Notes under the pieces: model-generated
The model's database searches: none
Told to the model about the DNA's origin: nothing
What the model saw: the letters and a program-made list of their open reading frames with translations, nothing else
In this document: one piece after another, positions 28,768-36,147 of the stretch
Position numbering within the stretch: position 1 is the first letter of the stretch
Layout: each line of letters opens with the position of its first letter
Assembly (NCBI GenBank): GCA_020073145.1
Contig: JAIQFS010000009.1
Location: forward strand, 62,001 to 126,000
DNA from: Terriglobia bacterium
GTDB taxonomy: Bacteria; Acidobacteriota; Terriglobia; Bryobacterales; Bryobacteraceae
Length of the DNA stretch: 64,000 bases
Direction: 5' to 3'
Program-made: the position numbers and the translations under genes

Positions 28768-28917
28768 CCCACGATTCGTGCGAGTCCCCACTGGTACAAA
28801 ACAAGTGGCACCGTCGCCACCAGCATGGGCCTCTTCTTTGGCATCTAGCCGGCCGTGAAGGCCGCGCGGCTCGACCCCATCGCCGCTTTACGATACGAAT
28901 AAGCCGCGCTCCAGCGC

Positions 28918-30081
28918 TTAGACGACTTCCAGAATGACGCACTTGAGATACAGCGTCTCCGGCACGGTGAGCAGGATGGGATGATCCTGCGCCTGGGTGC
29001 GCCGCTCGAGGATACGCAACGTGCGCCCGGCATCGAGCGAGGCTTGCGCCACCAGTTCGAGTAAGGCGGCTTCGCTGACGTGATGGGAGCAGGAGCACGT
29101 GACCAAGATTCCGTCCGGAGGCAGCAGCTGCAGCGCGCGCAGGTTGATCTCTTTGTAACCACTGATGGCGGCTTCCACGTCGCGGCGGGATTTGGCGAAG
29201 GCCGGGGGATCCAGCACGACGAGCGAGAACTGGCGGCGGGCCGCGGCGGAGGAGGCCAGGAAGTCGAAGACGTCGGCCTCGCGAAACTCGATGTTTGCGA
29301 TGCCGTTGGCTTCCGCGTTGGCGCGAGCCGTCGCCAGCGCGGGGCCGGAACTGTCGATCGCCTCGACCTTCTCGCATTTCGCGGCCAGGTGCAACGCGAA
29401 GCCGCCGGTGGAGGCAAAGGCATCGAGCGCCCGGCCGCCCCGCGCGTACCGGGCGGCTGCGACATAGTTCTCGCGTTGATCCAGGTAGATGCCGGTCTTT
29501 TGGCCGCGCTGCAGGTCGGCGCGCAGAGCCAGGCCGTTCATGTGGATAGCGGCAAACTCCGGTACCTCACCGCACACCACCGCGGATTCCAGAGGCAACT
29601 GCTCTTTGGCGCGCACCGCTACGTCATTGCGCGCCACAATGCCGCGCGGCTGAAAAATCTCTTCCAGGCAGGAGACAATCTCCGCTTTGGCGGCGTCCAT
29701 GCCCTGGCTTAAGGTTTGAATCACCAGGCAATCGGCGTAACGGTCTACCACCAGGGCAGGGAGGAGGTCAGCCTCGCCGTGCACCACGCGGTAGGCGTCG
29801 CTGTGGCGGACGACGGCGCAACGGTGCTGCTCGGCGGCGCGCAGGCGGCGCAGATAGAAATCACGGCCGATGGCTTCCACTTGCGTGGAGAGCATTCGAA
29901 CCGCGATCTGCGAAGTGGAGCTGTAGTGCGCGGTGCCCAGCGGCCGGCCTCGCGGATCCGCCACTTTGACGGCTTCTCCCGGCTGGGCCCCGTCCCGGTC
30001 GGTGAGGTCGCTCGAAAAAACCCACGGGTGGCCGGAGGCGATGCGGTCGGCCCCCTTCCGGTTGACCCGGACTTCGTTCAT
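28918..30081 (-). CDS. Class I SAM-dependent rRNA methyltransferase, RlmI/RlmK C-terminal type
   Basis: A 387-residue protein with an N-terminal PUA domain (VRVNRKGADRIASGHPWVFS) and a C-terminal methyltransferase domain. The SAM site is ALDAFASTGGFALHLAA; the RNA m5C motifs are LVVLDPPAFAKS and LVTCSCSHHV with the catalytic cysteine. RlmI methylates a cytosine of 23S rRNA in E. coli; the exact target here is not certain. Its ATG overlaps the htpX stop in an ATGA arrangement, so it is the last gene of the quality-control operon. Confidence 0.9.
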   Translation of the reverse strand: MNEVRVNRKGADRIASGHPWVFSSDLTDRDGAQPGEAVKVADPRGRPLGTAHYSSTSQIAVRMLSTQVEAIGRDFYLRRLRAAEQHRCAVVRHSDAYRVVHGEADLLPALVVDRYADCLVIQTLSQGMDAAKAEIVSCLEEIFQPRGIVARNDVAVRAKEQLPLESAVVCGEVPEFAAIHMNGLALRADLQRGQKTGIYLDQRENYVAAARYARGGRALDAFASTGGFALHLAAKCEKVEAIDSSGPALATARANAEANGIANIEFREADVFDFLASSAAARRQFSLVVLDPPAFAKSRRDVEAAISGYKEINLRALQLLPPDGILVTCSCSHHVSEAALLELVAQASLDAGRTLRILERRTQAQDHPILLTVPETLYLKCVILEVV

Positions 30082-30938
30082 CGCAGGCCCTGCAAGCGGG
30101 CGATCCGGTCTTCGGTGGAAGGATGGGTCGAGAACATGCGCATGAAGGACTCGCCGGTGAACGGCTTGATGATGAACATGTGGGCGGTAGCAGGCGAAGC
30201 GTCCATGGGAATCTGTTTGGAATACGTTTCCAGCTTTTGCAAGCCGCCAATCAGCGGGTAGGGAGAGCCAACGTACTTGGCGGAAGCCGCATCGGCGTCG
30301 TATTCGCGGGAGCGCGAAATCGCCATCTGGATCAGGAGCGCGGCAATGGGCGCGAGAATGGCCATGAAGAGCATGGCCAGCGCGCCGCCACGATCGTCAT
30401 CGTCGCTGCGGGATCCGCCGCCGAAGATCATGCCCCAGCGGGCCATGCTAGCCAGCCAGGTGATGGTGCCCGCAATCATGGCGGCCACCGAGCTGATGAG
30501 AATGTCGCGATGCAACACGTGGCCCAGTTCATGGGCCACCACGCCTTCGATCTCGGAATCGCTCATGAGCTGCAAGATGCCGGTGGTGAACGCCACCGAG
30601 GCGTGCGACGGGTTGCGGCCGGTGGCGAAGGCGTTGGGCGAGTCCTGCGGAATGAGCCAGAGCCGCGGCATGGGCAGCCCCATGCGCTGGCTGAGGCTCC
30701 GGACGATGGGCGCCACGCGGCGGTAGACTTCCGGGTTCTCGGCTTCCGTGACGGGTTGTGCCGAGTACATCGACAGCGCGATCTTCTCCGAGAAGAAATA
30801 GCCGCTGAAGTTCATCGCAACCGCGAAGAACAGGGCGATGTAAAGCCCCTGCCGCCCGCCCACCGCCTGCCCCCCGATCAGGAGGACGGCGGTGAGCAGG
30901 CCGAGCAGCAGGGCGGTCTTCAATGAGTTGGTGGTCAT
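30078..30938 (-). CDS. htpX: Membrane zinc metalloprotease HtpX (M48B)
   Basis: A 286-residue inner-membrane protease. Two N-terminal helices (LKTALLLGLLTAVLLIGG and LYIALFFAVAMNFSGYFF) precede the zinc motif in EGVVAHELGHVLHRD, and the third ligand lies in SRSREYDADAASAKYVG. HtpX degrades misfolded membrane proteins together with FtsH. The start at 30938 has AAAGGA upstream and gives the normal N terminus; the longer frame to 30977 adds a basic stretch that overlaps clpB. The gene starts 10 nt after the clpB stop, fitting a stress operon. Confidence 0.93.
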   Translation of the reverse strand: MTTNSLKTALLLGLLTAVLLIGGQAVGGRQGLYIALFFAVAMNFSGYFFSEKIALSMYSAQPVTEAENPEVYRRVAPIVRSLSQRMGLPMPRLWLIPQDSPNAFATGRNPSHASVAFTTGILQLMSDSEIEGVVAHELGHVLHRDILISSVAAMIAGTITWLASMARWGMIFGGGSRSDDDDRGGALAMLFMAILAPIAALLIQMAISRSREYDADAASAKYVGSPYPLIGGLQKLETYSKQIPMDASPATAHMFIIKPFTGESFMRMFSTHPSTEDRIARLQGLR

Positions 30939-30948
30939 AGCACGTCCT

Positions 30949-33579
30949 TTACGCGGTGACCGGCACCGGCTTGGCAAACGTCAGCTCGCCTTCGGCGGGA
31001 CCGGCGTCCACCACTACGGTGTCGCCGTCGGCGAAATCGCCGTTGATCAGCTTGAGCGCCAGCGGATCTTGAATCAGCCGCTGGATGGCGCGTTTCATCG
31101 GCCGCGCGCCATACGGCGGGTCGTAGCCTTCGGAAATGAGCCGGTCCTTGGCGGCCGGCGTCACTTCGAGCGTGATCTTGCGGTCTTTTAAGAGCTCGGC
31201 CACGTTGCCTAGTTGGATATCCACGATGAGCCCCAGATGTTCCCGCGTCAACGTATTGAAGACGATGATATCGTCCACGCGGTTCAGGAATTCCGGCCGG
31301 AACTGCTGGCGCAGCGCTTCCAGAAGCCGCGAGCGCGTGCTATCGCTCTGTTTGTCCTTGCCGTGCACTGAGAATCCGATGGTGTTCTTCTCCACCATGC
31401 CGGTGCCGACGTTGGAGGTCATCACGATCACCACGTTCTTGAAGCTCACGGTGCGGCCCTGACCGTCGGTCAGCCGGCCGTCGTCCAGAATCTGCAGGAG
31501 CATATTGAACACTTCGGGATGGGCCTTCTCGATTTCGTCGAACAGGACCACCGAGTAGGGGCGGCGGCGCACCTGCTCGGTGAGCTGCCCGCCTTCTTCA
31601 TAGCCGACGTAGCCGGGCGGTGCGCCGATCATACGGGCGACCGCGTGCTTCTCCATGTACTCGGACATGTCCACCCGGATCATGGCCCGTTCGTCGTCGA
31701 ACAGATATTCGGCGAGCGCACGCACCAACTCGGTCTTGCCCACGCCGGTCGGCCCGAGAAAGATGAAACTGCCGATCGGACGATGTGGATCACCCAGCCC
31801 GGCGCGGTTGCGCAGAATGGCGTTCGACACCAGCCGCACGGCTTCGTCCTGCCCGATCACGCGGTCTTTGAGCCGCTCGGGCATCTGGACCAGTTTTTGG
31901 ATTTCACCTTCCAGCATGCGCGTGACCGGGATGCCGGTCCACTTGGCCACGATGCGGGCGATATCGTCTTCGCCAATCTCTTCCTTGAGCAACGCGTTTT
32001 CTTTGACGGATTCCATTTCCTGCTCGGCGGTCTGAATGTCCTTCTCAATTTGGGAGAGACGGCCGTAGCGCAATTGCGCGGCCTTTTCCCAATCGCCGGC
32101 GGCCCGCGCCTTGTCCTCTTCGTTGCGCAGGTTCTCCTGTTCTTCCTTGAGCTCGCGAACGCGGGAGATGGCGCCTTTTTCGCGGGTCCAGCGCTCCTTA
32201 AGGCCGGCCGCTTTGCCGCGCAGCAATTCCAGCTCATTCTCGACGTGCCGGAGACGCTCCCGCGAGGACGCGTCCCCTTCCTTGGTCAAAGCGAGGCGTT
32301 CCACTTCGAGGTGCGCGATGCGCCGGTCGATCTGGTCGATTTCGATCGGCATGGAACCGATCTGCAGACGCAGAGCGGAGCCGGCTTCGTCGATCAGGTC
32401 GATGGCCTTGTCCGGCAGGAACCGGTCGGCAATATAGCGATGCGACAGCACGGCGGCCGCGATGATGGCCGAATCCTTGATGCGCACGCCGTGGTGGATC
32501 TCGTATTTCTCCTTGAGGCCGCGCAGAATCGCGATGGTGTCATCCACCGTCGCTTCGCCCACCATCACCGCCTGGAAGCGGCGGGCCAGCGCGGCGTCTT
32601 TCTCGACATGCTTCTTATACTCATTCAACGTCGTGGCACCGATACAGCGCAACTCGCCGCGGGCCAGGGCCGGCTTGAGCAAGTTGGCGGCGTCGATGGC
32701 GCCTTCGGCCGAGCCCGCTCCCACCAGCGTGTGCAGCTCGTCGATGAAGCAGATGATTTCGCCATTGGAATCGATGATCTCTTTCACCACGGCCTTGAGA
32801 CGGTCCTCAAACTCGCCACGGAACTTGGTGCCGGCGATCATGGAGCCCAGGTCGATGCCGACCAGACGCTTGTTCTTAAGCTGGTCGGGCACGTCGCCGC
32901 GCACGATCCGCTGGGCGAGGCCTTCGACGATGGCGGTTTTACCCACGCCGGGCTCGCCGATGAGCACGGGATTGTTCTTGGTGCGGCGGCTGAGCACCTG
33001 CATGACGCGGCGGATTTCATCTTCGCGGCCGATGACCGGGTCGAGTTTGCCCTGGCGGGCGGATTCGGTGAGGTCGTGGGCGTAACGTTCGAGCGCCTGA
33101 TATTTCGACTCCGGGTTCTGATCGGTGATTCGCTGGGTGCCGCGCACCGAAACCAAGGCCTTCAAAATGGCGTCGTGGGTGGCGCCGGCTCGGTCGAGCA
33201 ACTGGCCGGCGGGGTCGCTGCGCCGCTCGGCCAGGGCCAGCAGCATGTGCTCGGTGGAGACGAATTCGTCCTTAAAGCGGGTGGCCTCGTCGAAGGCGTG
33301 CTCGAGCACCTCGTTGAGCGAAGGCGCCAGGTACATGCCCGGCTGCATGGGGCCGGTCTTGGGGAGAGTCGTGACCAGCCGCTGGGCCTCGGACAGGATG
33401 GCATCGGGCCGCACGCCGCACTTCTCAAGTACGGGGCGCACCACCCCTTCCTTTTCTTCGGCCAGGGCGATGAGCAGATGCATCGGAAACATCATCTGGC
33501 TCTGATTCTTCTCCGCCACGCCCTGCGCCTGCTGCAGGGCTTCTTGGGCTTTCTGAGTCAGTCGGTCTAAACGGAACAT
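30949..33579 (-). CDS. clpB: Chaperone ClpB
   Basis: An 876-residue hexameric AAA+ disaggregase acting with DnaK. It has the N-terminal Clp repeats (residues about 1-145), first ATPase domain (Walker [16 protein letters not shown] near residue 205, Walker [15 protein letters not shown]), the M-domain coiled coil (about 405-525, [18 protein letters not shown]) and the second ATPase domain ([35 protein letters not shown]). The end [10 protein letters not shown] lacks the LGF-containing ClpP loop, as expected for ClpB. The start at 33579 has AAGGA upstream. hsp20 lies 120 nt upstream on the same strand. Confidence 0.96.
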   Translation of the reverse strand: MFRLDRLTQKAQEALQQAQGVAEKNQSQMMFPMHLLIALAEEKEGVVRPVLEKCGVRPDAILSEAQRLVTTLPKTGPMQPGMYLAPSLNEVLEHAFDEATRFKDEFVSTEHMLLALAERRSDPAGQLLDRAGATHDAILKALVSVRGTQRITDQNPESKYQALERYAHDLTESARQGKLDPVIGREDEIRRVMQVLSRRTKNNPVLIGEPGVGKTAIVEGLAQRIVRGDVPDQLKNKRLVGIDLGSMIAGTKFRGEFEDRLKAVVKEIIDSNGEIICFIDELHTLVGAGSAEGAIDAANLLKPALARGELRCIGATTLNEYKKHVEKDAALARRFQAVMVGEATVDDTIAILRGLKEKYEIHHGVRIKDSAIIAAAVLSHRYIADRFLPDKAIDLIDEAGSALRLQIGSMPIEIDQIDRRIAHLEVERLALTKEGDASSRERLRHVENELELLRGKAAGLKERWTREKGAISRVRELKEEQENLRNEEDKARAAGDWEKAAQLRYGRLSQIEKDIQTAEQEMESVKENALLKEEIGEDDIARIVAKWTGIPVTRMLEGEIQKLVQMPERLKDRVIGQDEAVRLVSNAILRNRAGLGDPHRPIGSFIFLGPTGVGKTELVRALAEYLFDDERAMIRVDMSEYMEKHAVARMIGAPPGYVGYEEGGQLTEQVRRRPYSVVLFDEIEKAHPEVFNMLLQILDDGRLTDGQGRTVSFKNVVIVMTSNVGTGMVEKNTIGFSVHGKDKQSDSTRSRLLEALRQQFRPEFLNRVDDIIVFNTLTREHLGLIVDIQLGNVAELLKDRKITLEVTPAAKDRLISEGYDPPYGARPMKRAIQRLIQDPLALKLINGDFADGDTVVVDAGPAEGELTFAKPVPVTA

Positions 33580-33599
33580 GTTCGTCCTTAGATACAAAT

Positions 33600-33632
33600 A
33601 GGGCAGGCTACCTTTTACCGGCTGCCTGCCCT
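33600..33632 (-). promoter_or_regulatory. Stem-loop in the clpB leader
   Basis: Perfect 9-bp arms (AGGGCAGGC at 33600-33608 and GCCTGCCCT at 33624-33632) enclose a 15-nt loop, 20 nt upstream of the clpB start. No T-tract follows on the minus strand, so it is probably a processing, stability or control structure rather than a strong terminator. Confidence 0.55.
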
Positions 33633-33699
33633 CCTTTCTCATGGCCGGGATGCGCGCGGCCCCCGCCTCTATTATCTGATGCGCCAGGTCTCTCGTCGG

Positions 33700-34122
33700 C
33701 TACGCTTTGACTTCGACTTTCACCTGGCGCGGCTTGGCGGTTTCCTTCTTGGGGAGCGTCACCGTCAGCACGCCATTGTGGAACTCAGCCGAGATCTTGT
33801 CGGTGTCGAAGAGGTTCGGCACCGCAAAACTGCGGACAAAGTTGCCGTAGCTACGCTCGATGCGGTGGTAGCCTTTGTGGGCCTCCTCCTGCTCGAACTT
33901 GCGCTCGCCGGAGACGGTCAGGGTCTGATTTTCCACGCGCACGTCGATGTCCTTCAAGCTCACTTCCGGCAAATCCGCCTTCAGAACCAAGTCGTTCTCG
34001 GTTTCATAGATGTCGACGGCTGGTGACCAGGGACGGTTCGAAGCGGGCTCGCTCAGAAAGCGGGTGAAAGCATCCTCGAAGAGGCGCAGGTTGGCTAGGG
34101 GATCGAAGTGTGTCAGAGACAT
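33700..34122 (-). CDS. Small heat-shock protein, Hsp20/alpha-crystallin family
   Basis: A 140-residue holdase that binds unfolding proteins and hands them to ClpB/DnaK. The alpha-crystallin domain runs from about residue 38 (PAVDIYETENDLVLKADLPE) to 130, with FHNGVLTVTLPKKETAKPRQ closing it; the conserved G-x-L motif is GVLTV. The start at 34122 is chosen because AAGGAG lies 9 nt upstream; the frame is open to 34179. It lies upstream of clpB with a promoter at 34185-34213, so the order hsp20, clpB, htpX, rRNA methyltransferase makes a coherent stress unit. Confidence 0.93.
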   Translation of the reverse strand: MSLTHFDPLANLRLFEDAFTRFLSEPASNRPWSPAVDIYETENDLVLKADLPEVSLKDIDVRVENQTLTVSGERKFEQEEAHKGYHRIERSYGNFVRSFAVPNLFDTDKISAEFHNGVLTVTLPKKETAKPRQVKVEVKA

Positions 34123-34546
34123 AAGGTTGAAACTCCTTATCGCGATGTCGGTTGGGGAGGCGTCGATAACCTCACTCAATGACGATGATAAAATATGAGT
34201 GCATTTATGTCAAGTAGTCTTAGCGAAAATTTTTAGGGGCTATCGAATGCCCGCATCAACTCGATTAATCGGTTTAATTTCAGTGGATTATGGCCACCGA
34301 GCGGAGTGGACAGTCCCAGGAGGGGGGAGGTCGAGGGGCTTGGCGAGCGCGCCTATCGCAAACAGGATATGGCTGATTCGTTTCTCCAGGCGGGGGGACA
34401 GCCCGACCATGCCGACCCGCTGGGCGGCCAAGCTGGCAGCGACCTCCAACACTGGGGAACTATCGGCAGTGGACCGCATCTGGAGACCTCATCGGCGGAA
34501 ACCGGGGTTTTCTGAAGCCCGGAGCGGATGCGGCCTCCGAGTCCTG
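34123..34546. other. Intergenic region: hsp20 promoter and unexplained sequence
   Basis: The first 90 nt hold the hsp20 leader and promoter. The remaining ~330 nt to the peptidase gene end show no convincing gene. A short minus-strand frame at 34288-34479 and the plus-strand frame at 34199-34558 have no recognisable motifs and poor context. The minus strand near 34217-34270 reads NPLKLNRLIELMRAFDSP before a stop, which could be the tail of a decayed gene, but this is weak. Confidence 0.4.
34185..34213 (-). promoter_or_regulatory. Promoter of the hsp20-clpB block
   Basis: On the minus strand TTGACA (34213-34208) is followed after 17 nt by TATCAT (34190-34185), in an AT-rich patch unusual for the region. 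The leader to the hsp20 ATG is about 55 nt. I find no CIRCE or HspR-type inverted repeat. Confidence 0.65.
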
Positions 34547-36085
34547 CTACTCCGGTAAGGCGGAGGCCATGAATTTGGCGATATCCTGCTTGAGCTTTTC
34601 GAGCGACTGCAATTGCGTGTACATCATGTGGCCTGCCTCATAAAAGCCCAGAGAGACGTGATCTCGCAGCTTGGGGTCGAGCTGCAGGTGGTTCACGGTG
34701 TACTCGGTGGCCAGGAACGGCGTTGCCAGGTCGTAGTACCCGTTGGCGATAAACACTTTCAGGGCGGCATTTTGGGTCATGGCGTCGCGCAGGGTTTCGG
34801 CGACGTTCACGTAACGGTTTTCGTATTCCTTGAAGCTCCACGGCTGGACGCGCTCGGTGAGCACCTCGTAGGGCAAGTCGGTTTCGAACTTCAACTCGGA
34901 GCGGGCGTATTGATTCCAGGCGGCGGTGAAGGCGCCCTGGACGGAGGCATAACTGGCGTCGTAGTCGGGGCGCTCACTGGCCCCATCCTCATCCAGGCCT
35001 TCCAGGCGGCTGTCATAACGTCCCAGGGAGTGACGCTGGTCGCGCAGCAGCTCTTTGCGGAAGCGGCCCGGTCCGACGCGCAGGTTGCACTCCTCGATGA
35101 ACCTCGGCGACAGTCCCGTGAGCCGGGCCAGGTTCTTGACCACGGTGGCGTGTTCTTCAGCAGTGAGGGAATCGCCTTTGAAGAGCGCCAGGGTATAGGG
35201 GCCAGAGGCGAACCGCTGGGATTCCTCGATGGCTTTGGACAGGCCGGCGGCTTGCAGGTCCTTGGACAACTTCTTGTGATACCAGGCGGCGGCCGTATAG
35301 GTCGGCACATACAGAACGTACGGCAGGTCATTGCCGGGGTCGAGACTGATGGTGGCGAAGTTGAGGACCGCGGAGAGCAGAACGATGCCGTTGAGGTTGA
35401 TTCCGAGCTTGTCCTGGAGGTGGCCGGACAAAGCGGCGGCGCGGGTGGTGCCGTAGCTTTCGCCGGCCAGGAATTTGGGCGACATCCAGCGCTCGTTGCG
35501 CGACGTATAGAGGCGGATGAATTCGCCCACCGAATCGACGTCGCCGGTGAAGCCGTGAAAGTCTTTGGCGTTGGCTTCGACGGCGGCGCGGCTGTAACCG
35601 GTGCTGACGGGATCGATGAACACCAGGTCGGTCTGGTCGAGCAGGGTGTAGGGATTGTCGGCGAACCGATAGGGCGGGGGAGTGGGCTTGCCATCGGCGT
35701 CCATCACCACGCGCTTGGGCCCCAGGGATCCCAGATGCAGCCACACCGATGAGGAGCCGGGCCCGCCATTGAAGGCAAACGTCAACGGACGTTTGGAAAG
35801 CTCCGTGACGCCCTTCTTGGTGTACGCCGTGTAGAAGATGCTGGCCGTGGGGGTACCGTCTTCTTTCTTGAGCACCAGAGTACCGGCCACGGCCGTGTAC
35901 TCCAGGGTCTGGCCGTTGATCCGGATGGAGTGCTCGGTTTTGGAGGTCTTTTCCTCCAGTTTCGGAGGCGTGGCCGCCGGAGCGGCGGCTTCGCTGGGCG
36001 GGGCTCCGCCGCGGGCGTCTGCCCGTTGCGCGCACACGGGCAGCGTGAGGGCGATTCCCAGAGATAGCAGGACGAATTTACGCAT
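34547..36085 (-). CDS. Secreted S10 family serine carboxypeptidase
   Basis: A 512-residue exported peptidase. A signal peptide (MRKFVLLSLGIALTLPVCAQ) and a low-complexity linker precede the alpha/beta hydrolase domain. S10 features are FAFNGGPGSSSVWLHLG (oxyanion region), FLAGESYGTTRAAALSG with the catalytic serine, FIANGYYDLATPFLAT with the aspartate, and GFYEAGHMMYTQ with the histidine. S10 enzymes remove C-terminal residues and are unusual in working at acid pH, fitting an acidic soil habitat. It is divergent from the propeller kinase, with 62 nt between the two starts. AAGGA precedes the ATG. Confidence 0.92.
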   Translation of the reverse strand: MRKFVLLSLGIALTLPVCAQRADARGGAPPSEAAAPAATPPKLEEKTSKTEHSIRINGQTLEYTAVAGTLVLKKEDGTPTASIFYTAYTKKGVTELSKRPLTFAFNGGPGSSSVWLHLGSLGPKRVVMDADGKPTPPPYRFADNPYTLLDQTDLVFIDPVSTGYSRAAVEANAKDFHGFTGDVDSVGEFIRLYTSRNERWMSPKFLAGESYGTTRAAALSGHLQDKLGINLNGIVLLSAVLNFATISLDPGNDLPYVLYVPTYTAAAWYHKKLSKDLQAAGLSKAIEESQRFASGPYTLALFKGDSLTAEEHATVVKNLARLTGLSPRFIEECNLRVGPGRFRKELLRDQRHSLGRYDSRLEGLDEDGASERPDYDASYASVQGAFTAAWNQYARSELKFETDLPYEVLTERVQPWSFKEYENRYVNVAETLRDAMTQNAALKVFIANGYYDLATPFLATEYTVNHLQLDPKLRDHVSLGFYEAGHMMYTQLQSLEKLKQDIAKFMASALPE

Positions 36086-36147
36086 TTCCTTCGATTCTAT
36101 CCCGCGGCGGTACGGCCGTGTCTGGTGCTTCTATACTGAAAGAAGTC

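Noticed and set aside
31519-33570. 683-codon open frame on the plus strand across clpB
   Set aside because: It is the complement of clpB third positions: His/Gln/Gly-rich, no domains, and fully covered by a gene with clear motifs.
34199-34558. 119-codon plus-strand ORF and a 63-codon minus-strand ORF before the peptidase gene
   Set aside because: No recognisable domain, no good start context, overlaps the hsp20 promoter; more likely non-coding or a decayed remnant.
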